64,000 nucleotides of DNA from Naematelia aurantialba. Lineage: Eukaryota > Basidiomycota > Tremellomycetes > Tremellales > Naemateliaceae. The stretch lies in contig JAKFAO010000005.1 in NCBI GenBank assembly GCA_021527695.1, positions 1,364,001-1,428,000 on the forward strand, in the 5' to 3' direction. Below are positions 34,543-46,196 of the stretch, one piece after another. The notes beneath the pieces were generated by a model. That model saw only the letters and a list, made by a program, of their open reading frames with translations. It made no database searches and had not been told where the DNA came from. The position numbers were made by a program, and so were the translations under genes. Numbering within the stretch: the first letter of the stretch is position 1; every line of letters starts with the position of its first letter.

Positions 34543-35232
34543 CTAGCAGAAGGTGATGGTGATCTACCGAAGCAATCAGCTCTCTACTAGTGTCTCCTGA
34601 ACACTCCTTTACTCACACCAATGTTGGAAGCCTCGCATTGGTACACTGTTCCGTCGGTGGTGTCGGATCCCACGAAAGCACCCGGGCACTCGGCCTGTGT
34701 GGGGCCAGTGCACGGTCCCGGCGGGCCATTTGCGCCGCATCCATTGTCGTATACGGCGTACATCTGATACTGGCTGACAGATTCGTCAGGCGGTGACGTG
34801 ATCGCGCTGAAATGATGCGACTCACTACTCGTGATTGCCTTGACTCTGAAGCGAGTAATCGATGGCATTCTGAGTGTTGCCGGAGCTGCTGCCAGGGTTG
34901 ACGAGCGTGAACTCGACGACATCACAGTTGACGCCAGAGCTCTGGCATGCCGGGTTGCCGTAGTTCGACATCCAGGCGACACCGCCAAGAAGAGGACCCG
35001 CTATAGTAGTTGAGCCCTGGGGATTGGCGTTGGCTTGGTACAAGAACACGGGTGTCCCGCTGCCACAGTTATTAATGAGCTTGACTGGTCAGCTTGATGC
35101 AGGCTTTCAGAGTGGATAACGCGAAGGGCTCACGGTGACAGAATGAGACTCGCTTTGACGCTTCAAAGGGTTCGCGTAGCCGGTAGCAGCTGCACCTAGA
35201 ACGACGAAGAGGGCAAGAGTAGCAGTCAGCAT
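34543..35232 (-). CDS. Small secreted Cys-containing 'glycopeptide' family protein
   Basis: A predicted secreted protein of about 170 residues. ATG 35232 gives MLTATLALFVVLGAAATGYA, a clear signal peptide, then NPLKRQ, a possible Kex2 (KR) processing site. The mature part spans several exons: HSVTLINNCGSGTPVFLYQA, LLGGVAWMSNYGNPACQSSG, NCDVVEFTLVNPGSSSGNTQ, MYAVYDNGCGANGPPGPCTG, YQCEASNIG and the last exon ITITFC, stopping at 34543. The pattern of a first strand VTLxNNCG and a late Cys-rich loop recalls the thaumatin-like fold and matches proteins labelled 'glycopeptide' in basidiomycetes (from memory of family annotations). Function unknown. Four exons with 45-60 nt introns. Gene identity is good; the family name is tentative. 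Confidence 0.75.
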
Positions 35233-36351
35233 ATTGAATGACCTTTGTGTCCAGCGGTTGGAGTTGCTGCAGTAAATATCAAGGATTCTGTAAAGGTGAT
35301 ATAGGTGATAGGATGGGGATTGAAGATCCGCAGGAGAGGGTTCACTCCTTTATACCTCGCCCCCCGCTGTATGCTCACACGCGTGTCATCGACTGCTCGC
35401 AACATGTGGATGAGCATGGATTTCCCGATGTGTTGGGGCGTCACACTCATGCCGAGCCGGCGATCAGACGGTCGGTTCAAAAGTGACACCTGATTTCTCT
35501 TGGGGGAGCATGTGTCCTCGAGGGGCACTCCGCGCAAGCCATAGAGGCGATGGGGGCGGGAGTTGAGCGGCCAAGCGAGATCAAGGCTTTCGAGGTAGCA
35601 CCTGGGTGATCAGCTGCTCGGCATTGGGAGACTCGATACCGAGCCCGTCACAAGTGACGTAGCGAGCTATGTCCACAGTTGATCAGCCTGTCTCGCCAGA
35701 GCCCCAATCCCTACAAGGATCATACGGGGCTCTGAGCTCCGCTGCATGCTGTGCTCATCAGTCTAGATCGTCTGCCCGACCAACATAAGCAGTCTAGAAT
35801 GCGTATCGGGCAGGTGGATTCACAAAAACCGATGCCAAATCCCGTTAGCTGACGGCGTGAGTCGTGTGGCCCGGCCATGGTCTTCCCTTCAGGCCAGGGT
35901 TAACCGCCATGTCTTGCAGTAGATCAGGGTGTATAGGACCTTCGAGTCAGCTTTGATCAATCCACTCTTCAGCTGATCTTTGTGCGCTCGGTCGCCACTG
36001 CTCGGGCCAAATCCCTCGATCTATGAATAGTGGGGTCACGCATTGCCGAGACTCTCGAGAAGCAGAAGCCTGACCGCAGAAAGGAGAGTGCTCGTCATTG
36101 CAATACCTGTGCTTGATGAAGTACTCCCGCATGTGGGACCGAACCATCCGCACGAATACAAGGAGGAGTTTGCCCACAGCTTCACTAGCTTAGAGCGTAC
36201 AGCATCGATGGAGAAGTCGAATGACTGCAAGGATAGACATGATGTTCAGGTTTCATTACGTAAACTGTTGACCTCGAGTAAGTGTTACACCTCTATCCTT
36301 CCCTTTCCTTCGATGGGTTATGGTCTTTGACTATCCCATCGAAACTCGAGG
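35233..36351. other. Intergenic region of 1.1 kb, no gene seen
   Basis: Divergent promoter interval between the secreted-protein gene and CPSF2. Frames present lack ATG starts or conserved content. Nothing else recognised. Confidence 0.4.
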
Positions 36352-39300
36352 ATGATCACCTTGACTCCCATCTCGGCGTCTGCGGCTTCGTCCTCATCCT
36401 CAGAGCCAGTATGCTATCTCCTCGAGCTGGACGAGGCCAGGATCCTGCTGGATATGGGTCAGCGAGATTATCGAGTCTCCTCCATGCAGGACAGCTGGGA
36501 GTATGAGGAGAAAGTACGAGAGTAAGTATCGGTGTCTCTGACCAATGCCCGAGAATCACCCCAGTCAATAGTAATGACTGTGAGCGCGCAGCTAACGCCC
36601 GCACGACAGGTTGTCCCCCACACTGGATCTCGTGCTCTTGTCACATTCACCCACCAATTACCTCTCCCTGTACCCTTATGCCCGAGCCCACTGGGGCTTG
36701 ACGTGTCCGGTATATGCCACACAGCCGACCGTGGAGATGGGCCGCGTAGTCTGCCTGGCAGAAGTGGAATCGTGGCGCAGCGAACATGCTGTTCCTGATT
36801 CGAAAGACGAGCAGCCGAATAACGATGCCGAGTCGTCTACCCGAGCTAACACTCCGATTCGAGGACCGTTCGTGCCTACTGCCGAAGAAGTGCATGAGGC
36901 TTTCGACTGGATCAAAGCGATACGGTATAACCAACCACTACACCTCGGCGGCGATCTCGCGCACCTGCTTCTCACGCCATTCCCGTCGGGCCACGTCCTG
37001 GGCGGCACGCTCTTCAAGCTTCGATCTCCTACTTCTGGCACAGTCCTGTACGCCGTGGGGATGAATCATACTGCCGAGCGGCACATAGATGGTATGGTCG
37101 GTGCACAGGGCGGTGTCTCTGGGTACGCTGAAGGTGTCATGCGACCTGACTTGTTGGTTGTCGAATCTGGGCGCGCACAAAGCAGCAACGCGAAGCGGCG
37201 AGACAGGGAGAAGACCCTCCTAGGTGAGAGACACTATAGTGACAGCTCTGACAATAGATCTAATCACGTCTACGCTCGAATCAAATAAATCTCTCCTCTT
37301 GCCTACAGATCCATCACCTCGCCTGTTAGAACTGCTCGTCCTTCTCGACCAACACTGGTCGTTCAAGCTCAATCCTACCGGTCCCGTACGGATACCGTGG
37401 CAATATCCCCTATGCCTCGTCAGTCGTACCGGCCAAGACATGGTCAATTTTGCCAGGAGTCTAATCGAGTGGATGGGCGGCGTCATCCGAGATTCTGGGG
37501 CTGAGGAGGTCGTCGTCGCTGCTCTTGCTGGGAGGAAGAAGGGGAAACGGCGGCGAATGATGGGCGACGCAGATTCCGGGCCGCTCGATTTTCGGAACGT
37601 GCAATTTTTCGCTTCGCCTACCGATCTTTTACAGGCATACCCTCTCTCGCGGCCAAAGTTGGTCCTCGCCGTCCCGCCAACCATGTCCCACGGTCCATCG
37701 AGGTGGCTCTTCACGACCATAGCCGGGTCCGAGGGCAATGTAGTCCTGCTTACTTCGCGGGGAGAAGATGGCACATTTGCGCGCGATCTGTTCGACAGGT
37801 GGGAAAGTCAACAGGGCGACAAGGCAAAGTATGGCCAAGGCGTGATCGGGCAACCGACACCACTGACAGGCCAGATTGAGCTTGAAGTGAGTAGTCGGTC
37901 ACAATGTTGCTGACAAGAAGATCGACAGCAAAGTTCCACTGGTTGGTGCAGAACTTGAAGCCCACCTTGAAGCAGAACGTGTTGCAAAGGAGCGCGAAGC
38001 GGCGCAGAAGGCTGCCGTCGACAGGTCCCGCCGCATGCTCGAAGCAGATGACTTGGAATCCGATTCCGAGTCCGAAGCATCGTCGGTCGACGATACCGAT
38101 CGAATGCTGTTGACCCGCAAAACGGATGCCAATGCGAATGCGTATGCTGGCGACGGGGAGGACCGAACGACGCAGATGAGTTTCGATATCTTCGTCAAAG
38201 GACAGCAGATGCGGGTAGGGCGAGGAGGCGGAGGTGAGATGGCGCGTTTCCGAATGTTTCCGTATAACGAGAAGCGTGGGCGCAAGGTGGATGATTTCGG
38301 AGAGGGACTGGATATTGGACAGTGGCTTCGCAAGGGCAGAGAGATCGAGGAGGAGGGCGAGACGGAAGAAGTTCGTGAAGCTAAGAAGCGCAAGTTGGAA
38401 GAGGAAGAAAAGCAGCAGGTACCACCTGAGCCCCCTAGCAAATTCGTCACCGAGACTGTCAAAGTCGAGGCCAAAGCGAGCGTCGCTTTCGTCGATATGG
38501 AGGGACTGCATGACGGTCAGGCCATCAGGACCATTCTGACTGATCTGCAGCCGCGAAAGATGGTAAGTGTCGTCGCGAGGTCTCCACTGACGCCTAGATC
38601 TTGGTCAGGGGTGTCAAAGCTGCCACCGAGGCGCTGGTCTCGTTCCTCCAGTCTTCCACCACTGCCACACGGGATGTTTTCACGCCAATGACGGGCGAGC
38701 AAGTCAAGATTGGCGAGCATGTCGCGAGCTATTCCATTATGCTAGGCAACACCATCTCGGCCGGCCTGAGCTCCAAATGGTCCAAGGTCGGTGCCTCTGC
38801 TCTACATTCGCTGTCCAAGCTGAACTGTGCAGTTTGAGGGATACGAAGTAGCGATGATCGACGGCAAGATCGCATTATCTGCGGGCTCGACCATCCCGGT
38901 TCTCGAGCTGGCGCATGCCGTGCTTCCTCTCCCGCCACAAGATGTCAAGCCAGAACCAGAGTCCGCACCAGAACCGGAGAAGGAACGAGAACCAGATACA
39001 TCATCTCAGGCAGAGGGAGAGGCAGACGGCGCAAACACAGAAATAACTCTGGTCAAATCCGAACGGTCCCCCACCCCACCACCAGCCCCCATGACAGCAC
39101 GCCACAAGCCGAAACCCGAGGCAGTCAAGTTGCAACCCCAGTCGCTCCCAGGCTCGTTATTCGTGGGCGACCTGCGCCTGGCGCAACTCAAAGCGCGCCT
39201 AGCGGCCCTGTCAATCCCGGCAGAGTTCGCCGGCGAGGGTGTTCTGATCTGTGGGCCGGGGATACATGCCGACCCTGCAGACGCTGCTGCAGGAAAAGCG

Positions 39301-39432
39301 GGCGCGGGGAGTATCGTCGCCGTGCGCAAGGCTGAGAATGGACGGATCGTCCTTGAGGGCGCGGTTGGTAAGGTTTACGGGGCGGTGAGGAAGGAGGTTT
39401 ACGGTGGATTTGCTCGGGTCGCTGGGATCTAG
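36352..39432 (+). CDS. CFT2: Cleavage and polyadenylation specificity factor subunit 2 (CPSF100 / Cft2)
   Basis: Non-catalytic metallo-beta-lactamase/beta-CASP partner of the 3'-end endonuclease CPSF73/Ysh1 in the polyadenylation complex. From ATG 36352: CYLLELDEARILLDMGQRDY, LDLVLLSHSPTNYLSLYPYA, WGLTCPVYATQPTVEMGRVV, then the beta-lactamase/beta-CASP region LLLTPFPSGHVLGGTLFKLR with TVLYAVGMNHTAERHIDGMV, the beta-CASP LITSTLESNKSLLLPTDPSP, PLCLVSRTGQDMVNFARSLI and PKLVLAVPPTMSHGPSRWLF. The C-terminal half has the usual acidic/basic insert, MSFDIFVKGQQMRVGRGGGG, RMFPYNEKRGRKVDDFGEGL, then FEGYEVAMIDGKIALSAGST and LRLAQLKARLAALSIPAEF with AGEGVLICGP. The HxHxDH zinc motif is absent (HSPTNY instead), as expected for the inactive paralogue. 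About six introns; the stop is at 39430-39432. Confidence 0.95.
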
Positions 39433-39774
39433 CGGCTAGTTCATCTTCCATCTTTCATTATGTTTATCTTGTCTAACATATCCATGGCATGTAGCCTGGT
39501 ATCTAGCAATCAGCATGGAGAGTGGAAGCAGCGAGTAGAAAGCTGGATCATACAAAATGGTTCGATCCCACTAGCAATGCTACGACATGTCGCATTCTGC
39601 ATCATGACGACACTGTACAAGATTCCCGTCAGGGTGATAGGTATAAGGCCTAATCGAGGATGCGTTGCTTGACAATCGATACGATGCAGAGTTGCAATTT
39701 ATTATGGTGCAGATTATGGTGCTGACCATGGCCTTGACCTTGGTGCAGTTGGTAGATCACGGTATGTACACAGT
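39433..39774. other. Convergent intergenic region, no gene seen
   Basis: About 340 bp between the 3' ends of CPSF2 and IPI1. It contains a GGTTCGATCCC word that resembles a Pol III B box, but no tRNA fold was found around it. Confidence 0.4.
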
Positions 39775-42536
39775 TCACAAGACCACCGACTCGATCGCCC
39801 GCCCCAGGGCGCGACTCTCGTCCCATTCCCTCCACACGGTGCCCACTGCCATGCCCAACTTGCGCAGCTCTGGGGGGAGCTTCGTCCAGGGCCCAGGGAC
39901 GGAGCCTTTGGTCGGACGCTCGAGGTGGAAGAAGGGGGCTAGCTTGGCTGATATTTGCGGGAATACCTAGGCGTTATCAGTTGTGGCCGATGCAACTACT
40001 CTGACTTGTGCTGCGGCGGCGCAGGTGGAAAGAGAGTAGAAAAGAGAGGAGGGAGGACGAATGGAAGAAAGGTTGAGCAAAATGGAAGGCGAGAGGAAGA
40101 CAGAAGGGAAGAAATACTGCATGAAAGAAGGAAAGGAGGAAACAAAGGACAGAGGAAGAAGGAAGAAGGAGAAAGGAAGAAGGAAGAAGGAAGAAGGAAG
40201 AAGGAGAGAGGAAGAAGGAAGAAGGAAGAAGGAAGAAGGAAGAAAGAAGGAAGACGGAAGACAGAGATAGGGAAACACCGGAGACCCAACCCACAGCTGG
40301 ATCAACAAGACTATGAGGCCGCTCGAAGCCTGCGGTGCCCCTCTGTCCGATGACGAGCAAGAACCGCAGAATCCTGTCCGTAGCGGATACGTGCTTCGTA
40401 CCGAGCTCCCACAGCACCCTGGGCAGCGACGCGAACCATTCCGCCAGCAACGGCCGGACAGGCGACGAGGGAGACATATAAAATGGGAGTACGGGATATG
40501 GCTGCTCGTGTATCTCATGTAGGGAGATGAGGAATGCGTCCGCGGCTGCTCGCGTGGCCGATGTCGAGGAGAGGTGGAGGACGTGTTGCAGGAATGCGAC
40601 GCCTACATACGACGGGACGTCTTGCGCTATTCCTGACGTGGGTGGTGGGTTCGCAGGCGCCGGCGGCTGCGCGAGGAGGGAAAATATAATAGGAAGAAGG
40701 GCGGAATAGGCCGCTGGCGTGAGCGCCGGAGCGAGGACGTCTCTGCTTGGAGTCTGGTGCTGGTCAGTCCAGACTCGTTTTGGCCGTGGGGTGTACAGGG
40801 TACTCGGGCCAGACGCACTCACTAAAAGCTCCTCGACCCAGGCTGCAACATCCGCTAGTGCCCAGCCAGGGTCGCTGCCCTTTCCCACTCCCTTCTCCCG
40901 CTTGACGCTCGCCCGCATGGCCTTCCATGCATCTTCCACCGCCCTCACGCGCAATCGCCATCCACCCTCTCTTCTCGGCGACTTCGGAAAAACGAGTTTC
41001 TGCGGCCGCGGCGCAACAAGCACGACGAGTCTTGCGTAGCTCAGCGAAATGTCAAAGGCCGGCGCGAGTCCTGTTGAAGAGGTTCGTGTATGTGGTGTCT
41101 GGTAGGGAAACCAGCCGGCCATGCGGCGCAGCAGATCGGCGACGCTTGCGCGGACTTCTGATGTTCCGCTCGGATCGGTGGTATCCAGGATATGTGAAGC
41201 GAGAGTGTAAGTGATGGCAGACACTGTCGAACACAGAGCGAGAGGCAGGTCCTCGGATACGCTTGACGTCGATGGCCCAAACGCTTGAGGAGCAGATTCT
41301 AGAAACGTGTTGAGCAGTAACGGATAGAGTTGTAGGTACAGTTGCTACTATCAATCAGCGTTTGACCGTTTGACGTCGAATGCAGTAGCAGACACCCACT
41401 ATCAGCACCTCGATGTCTCGCTTTTCATAGTTCAGCTCGTCTGCAGTGATACGTCCAAGCTCCCACGAAGCACTTTGCCCGACATCCGGGGTCCCTTTTA
41501 CCCCGATGACCCATCCGTCGTCCAAATGAATCATGTCCGGGCCGATCATCCTCTCCTTGCCTTTGTGCGTCTGATTGCTGCTCTGAGTCCATCCGTCAAA
41601 AGTGCTGGCTGTGCCTGTCCCTAGGGCAGCTTCTAGAAACGCCAGCAGCGTCTTGAGCACCACGAGCCTCCCGCTCGCTCCCAGCTTCCCACTCTGGACT
41701 TTATCACCGCCCAAGCCAACTGCCAGTCGAAGTCCCTCAAGCACATTGTTTGTTCCGCCCTGAGGCCACATGGCGACAATATGGTGCGGAACATGCTGAA
41801 GGAGGAGGTGCACTGCCTTGCAGGCGTCCAGCCGGATCTCTGGGAATATATGCGACAGTGCCGAAGAAGTCTGCAGGATGAGCAGAGGAAGGTGTGGAGC
41901 GAGGATGCTCTATTGAATTAGCACTGCAAGGGAGGCCGGACGTACATCTGGCAAAACGGAAAGATACCACTCGAGAAAGTTGAGAAGCGCTTTGCGGACA
42001 GGTACATCCTGCGGCTCAGCTGGCGACTCGGCACGTGTGAGCTGGTACTCACTTCGTCAGACAAGACCCCGCCTAATGCCCGCAAGACTTTGCCAACCTC
42101 GCGGCTGGGCCGAGTCATGAGAACCTCCCTCACACCGCTCAATGCTTCCTTCCGGACTCCGCCATTCGGATGGCGCAACCTGACCAGCACCTCGTCAAGC
42201 ACCAGACCAGAGGAAGTAACGGGCTCATTGACATCTGCATTCAGAGCTCGGTCGATGGCTTGCTGCCCCGGCAGGGCGATCGCTGTTTTCCGTCCTCAGC
42301 AAGGATTTCCGGGTACTCGCGTGCACTTGACACTTACATCTAGCCTTGAACGAGGTGTCGGTAGCATTGGACGCTTGCTTTTTGCCCTTTCCAAGCTTCA
42401 ATTTTGCTTTCTGCTTCTATATCAGTTTGACGAGTCGAGCACAGAAGACCGCGACCGCGTGTCCCTTATGATATAGTCGTGTACTCACTTGGAAGTCAGC
42501 CTGCTTGTCCTTCTTCTTCTTGGTGACCTTGGGCAT
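39775..42536 (-). CDS. IPI1: Pre-rRNA-processing protein IPI1 (TEX10 homologue, Rix1 complex)
   Basis: Ipi1 with Rix1 and Ipi3 acts in ITS2 processing and late nucleolar steps of 60S ribosome assembly. Exon 1 from ATG 42536 is MPKVTKKKKDKQADFQ, then KAKLKLGKGKKQASNATDTS with FKARSIALPGQ, the nearly invariant Ipi1 N-terminus. HEAT-like helices follow: LDEVLVRLRHPNGGVRKEAL, VREVLMTRPSREVGKVLRAL, PEIRLDACKAVHLLLQHVPH, DEVLYPLLLNTFLES-type segments, and DLLRRMAGWFPYQ. The terminal exon, found across a roughly 310-nt repeat-filled intron, reads VFPQISAKLAPFFHLERPTK, GSVPGPWTKLPPELRKLGM and ends AIESVVL at 39775. Around nine exons. It is divergent from the SDR gene with 192 bp between start codons. 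I am sure of the family; central exon borders are approximate. Confidence 0.88.
40028..40274. repeat. Homopurine GGAAGAA microsatellite in IPI1 intron
   Basis: Nearly 250 bp of almost pure A/G on the plus strand ((GGAAGAAGGAAGAA)n), so C/T on the IPI1 sense strand. It lies wholly within the last intron of IPI1, between the donor near 40279 and the acceptor near 39969. Confidence 0.9.
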
Positions 42537-42728
42537 GTTGTTGTCGAGGACGCTGCCTTGTGAGCAAGTGAAAAGCAGAGTTGACGGACACCAGCTCATA
42601 AATATTTGCTCCCGTTATCGTTCTTTCCGTTGGAAAGTCCGCGCTCGGAAAAATCGGCCCGAACTTGTTGTTGCAGCGTCGAGTGCTTGGGCATAACTGA
42701 TATCGTATGTAGTCTTGAAGCATTGGCC
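42537..42728. promoter_or_regulatory. Divergent intergenic promoter, IPI1 / SDR
   Basis: 192 bp separate the two start codons. Position alone suggests a shared promoter; no motif was identified with confidence. Confidence 0.35.
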
Positions 42729-43902
42729 ATGATCAGCATCGACTACTCTGGAAAGATCGTGCTCATTACAGGTGAGTTTTGGGGTCGTAGACATTCCGAG
42801 CGCCTGGACTGACTGCTTACAGGTGGCGGTCGGGGCATCGGCCTAGGAATTACCCGAGCCTTCGCTGAAGCTGGAGCGACGGTGGTCATCACGTATACGT
42901 CGACGGACCCTTCCTCGACTGTGCAAGCGATCGAGAAGCAGCATGGTGTCAAGATTCATGTGTACCGCTGCCCGGCGGAAAAGAGCGCTCTGGTCGACGA
43001 GATGGTCGAGAAAGTGGCCAGCGAAGTCGGACAGGTCGACGTGGTCGTCGCGAATGCCGGTGGGGTGGTTCTCGAACCGTGATGGACGGTGACTGACTGC
43101 TCAGGCGTCTCGTTATGGCGAGACGCTATCGATATGACTGACGGTATGTTCGAGCCGCGGCGGAGCTGACGATATCCAGCCGAGCTGCTCAATATCATGC
43201 AGATCAACCTGTTCGCGCCGATGTACCTCTCCCGCGCGATCGTGCGCCAGTGGCTCAACGTCCCCGTTTCCCTGCTCGCGTCGGGATTGGGATCTGAACA
43301 TAAACGCGGGCTGCGCGATGAGAAAGTACAGCTGGGCAAGAAGATCCTGTTCGTCTCGAGCATCAGCGGGATCGTATCCATGACACCGCAAAGGCAAGCG
43401 GCGTACAATGCGAGCAAGGCAGGCCTGACCATGCTCGCCAAGGTCAGGCATTTGTACCACCGACGGTATGTTCAGCTAATGAGCTGTAGAGTCTGGCGGG
43501 CGAATGGGCCAGATATGGAATCACGGTCAACGCCATTTCCCCAGGGTACGCGCGTTCGCCTCTATAGCACTAGTTCGCTGATCACAACATCCACCAGGTA
43601 CATACAGACGGACATGATTGCGAACCCTCCTCCAGGCGAAAGCGAGGAATGGGTCAGGACATGGAAGTCCATGACGCCGGTCGAGCAGGTGCGCTGCGAA
43701 CATCCAGGACCCGGGCTGAGCACTCACGCGTTTTGCAGGTGGGGAACCGTAGAGGATGTGGCAAACCACATTGTGTTGCTATGCTCCGACAGAGCCGGGT
43801 CGTTCATGACCGGGAGCGACGTAGTTGTAGACGGAGGTATGCCCGGACTGCCAATTCGACCGTCTTTGAGCTGATCAGTGCGCAGGCTATACCATATTCT
43901 GA
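42729..43902 (+). CDS. Short-chain dehydrogenase/reductase (polyol dehydrogenase-like)
   Basis: Classical SDR, cytosolic, NAD(P)H dependent. ATG 42729 gives MISIDYSGKIVLITG, with the first intron inside the TGGGRGIG nucleotide-binding loop. Then ITRAFAEAGATVVITYTS, QVDVVVANAG (NAG motif), SLWRDAIDMTDAELLNIMQ, catalytic SSISG and YNASKAGLTMLAKSLAGEWA (Tyr-x-x-x-Lys), ITVNAISPGYIQTDMI, and the end MTGSDVVVDGGYTIF, stopping at 43900-43902. The N-terminus lacks a targeting signal. The pattern NAISPGYIQTDM with a C-terminal DGGYT is common to fungal mannitol/sorbose/arabinitol dehydrogenases, but substrate cannot be told. Between helix E and the catalytic strand there is an extra charged loop of about 25 residues (after RQWLNVPVSL). 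Six or seven short introns. Confidence 0.9.
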
Positions 43903-44303
43903 GACCATGTAGACATCTAAGCCCAACACGACCCAACTGCGGCTATCGGCGGACAACCCCAACTCGATGTACATGAGCTGACACGTGCATCTTCTGTTCC
44001 ATTCTCGCAGGCAATACGGCTTATAGGTGGCTAACTCGAGAATTGATGATCCACTTGAAATTCCCCGCAAGAGTCGATTCAGAGAACCCTCGGGCGCGAA
44101 GACTGGAGTGCATACGTGAAGTAGCTTGATTCACCGGCCTCTCTCGTTCTCTGCGTAGTCACAAAAGGAAGATCAAAGCCCGTACTACTCGGTTGCGAAG
44201 CGTGTGAGAAAGGATGTTCGTTCAGTGGCGAATCTTTGATCAGGGCGTTTATGCAGTACTGGATTCTCCACACAGATAGCTTCTTCATGCACTCCCGTTC
44301 GAC
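43903..44303. other. Intergenic, nothing recognised
   Basis: About 400 bp between two plus-strand genes. Short frames only. Confidence 0.35.
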
Positions 44304-45330
44304 ATGGTTTCCGCCGAAGTCGATCTGGACGAACACTCTGAGACGATCCCTCTCCTCTACCGGCAATCATACAGCGGGTCAACGCTCACCGACTCCATAC
44401 AGAGTAATAGGAGAGCGAGTCGGCAGTCGATCGTCACTGATGGCCATACGTGGTCAAAAGTGTCTGAAGGCAGGGGGCGTGGCTCAGGTACGGCGTTCTA
44501 CAGTGCCCGTGTGCTCTGCTGATCAGCGTAGATGGATGGCCCGTGCCCGTGTATACTATGACATATAGACGGGGGAAGGACTCGTTGGAGGGCTCGAACA
44601 GGGACTCACCAGATGGGACGTTTGTGTTTGCCGTGAGCATGCGATACCTGGATTCACAAATCAAGGGTGGAGTTTGTCCGTCTGGGCATAACAGATAGCG
44701 CTGATGGGATCGCAGCGATTTACGATTCCGATACCGCGCCCGCCGACGTGCGCACGGAAGTCGAGAAGTGTGAGTCATCACCAGGCGCAAGGTGAGGAGG
44801 CTTGACCTATCATAGGTCTGAGGGCCGTTGACGTCACTGGCAAGAGTGTGGAGAGGGCGTTTCGCGGGATCGACGAGCACGTCGCTGGGTTGGGGCCCGT
44901 ACAAATGCGGCTGGGAGTCGTCACGCGCACAGTCGAGATTCAACAGCGCAGTGATGTTCCCAAGTGGGGAGTGCTCGTGTACGCCGAGGATCCAGATGGA
45001 GAGCTCGGCGAGAGCGGGAGCAGTGCCAGTGCTGCCAGTTCCACGCTTCTAAGTTCACTCAGCACGAGCGCACCGCCTCAAAGCGAGACGGACGTGGACT
45101 CTGTCTTGATTCTGCCCCACACAGAACCGTTCACAAGGATACGCGAGATAGCCAAGTATATACAGCCTGGGAACGGGGTATTGGCTAGACTGGCCAGACC
45201 GACTCGTTCTTCACAGGCTTTCAAGACTGACGATAGGACCAATACTTCTCCTGTACTTGAGAGAAGGGACAGTGCGGTGGACAGACTTACGGTCCGAGGT
45301 CAACCGCCACCGCGTAGGTCCACCGCATGA
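44304..45330 (+). CDS. Unknown protein, about 260 aa
   Basis: Not recognised. Exon 1 from ATG 44304 is MVSAEVDLDEHSETIPLLYR with SYSGSTLTDSIQSNRRASRQ, an acidic-dileucine-like start that could be a sorting signal. A short exon DSLEGSNRDSPDGT splices over a 46-nt intron to VEFVRLGITDSADGIAAIYD, and then EVEKCLRAVDVTGKSVERAF, RGIDEHVAGLGPVQMRLGVV and DVPKWGVLVYAEDPDGELG, which look like an ordered alpha/beta core. The rest is Ser-rich and ends RGQPPPRRSTA at 45330. The exon joins are consistent in phase, so I think the gene is real. No domain was recognised, and no membrane span. Confidence 0.5.
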
Positions 45331-45740
45331 AGCGAGTGTAGTCGGCAGGGAGCCGGCTTTCAAGCCTGTTTGTGTGGGTTCCATGGTGTGTCGCAGTAAT
45401 GACTCGGACCTGATACAGCTTCTTCACGTTTTCTTGCCACTCACTGCCAGAAACTAGATGCCATCTGCTCCCAGTTCAAAGAAGGCAAACAGTCACTGCC
45501 TCTTAGGGGTTAGGCAGATCTGCGACATTTCCGTCCTTCCTTTTAGTGATAGAGAGAGGACTTAACAGGCAACAGAAGGCTCCTCCTCAACAGCGACCTC
45601 TCACTGAGAGTACCCCAGGGCAAAGAAGGCAATTTCGTCTTCAGGGAGAGCGTCAAATCCAGCGAAGAGCGACACGACATAAAAGTGTGCAAACTTACCC
45701 TCAAGGACATTGCGCGCACGGACACCTTTCTAACAAGCAG
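45331..45740. other. Intergenic, nothing recognised
   Basis: About 410 bp without a convincing frame. The long minus-strand frame covering 45543-46007 lacks conserved content and is probably a shadow. Confidence 0.3.
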
Positions 45741-46196
45741 ATGGCCGATTCGCCACCTCTGACGAACGGCCTGATGAGGCATGTCTCGCTGTTCAACTTC
45801 AATGGTAAGTGCGGCCTGCAGTGTGCGGCAAAACCTGTTAAAGCGCCCAGGGGTCGAAGCGGTTGTGACGCGCTGGTTGCCCCAAGACAGCGATGTGGTT
45901 CTGACCTTCCTTTTTGGCACGGACCGCCTTGAACAACACTTTCCCGTGAGATTCCATCTGAAGAGACGTGCTAACCACATGTGAGCAAGACGCTCACGGT
46001 TGTTCACGGATCTGAACTCACTATACGGTCGATGAGGACGCTGTGATCACCGAATGTCAGTCTTCATACACAGACCCTCGAGCTTTCTGATTTAGCGCGA
46101 CTAGCCTGTCAGATTGTCGCTGAGAAGGGCGACATCACAGCGCTGCCTTGCCAGGTGACTCGGGCAGCAGCGCGTGGCACGGGCTCCGATTCATGA
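45741..46196 (+). CDS. Possible small unknown gene
   Basis: Weakly supported. ATG 45741 gives MADSPPLTNGLMRHVSLFNF; an intron with good borders (gtaagt..cccag) joins this in phase to GVEAVVTRWLPQDSDVVLTF and LFGTDRLEQHFPVRFHLKR. Later pieces YTVDEDAVITE and IVAEKGDITALPCQVTRAAA look coding and end at a TGA at 46194-46196, but I could not find a clean intron between 45980 and 46030 to link them. It may be a small real gene, or decayed sequence. Confidence 0.28.

Noticed and set aside
39555..39575. tRNA gene suggested by a GGTTCGATCCC B-box-like word
   Set aside because: The flanks do not form a T stem, no matching A box or 7-bp acceptor stem was found.
28366..40274. Related intronic repeats as one family of introner elements
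   Set aside because: Unit sequences and lengths differ between genes and there are no shared ends or target-site duplications, so simple-repeat expansion is more likely.
44610..44680. Apparent one-base frameshift in the unknown 44304-45330 gene
   Set aside because: A 46-nt intron (gtttgt..atcaag) gives an in-phase join to VEFVRLGITDS.
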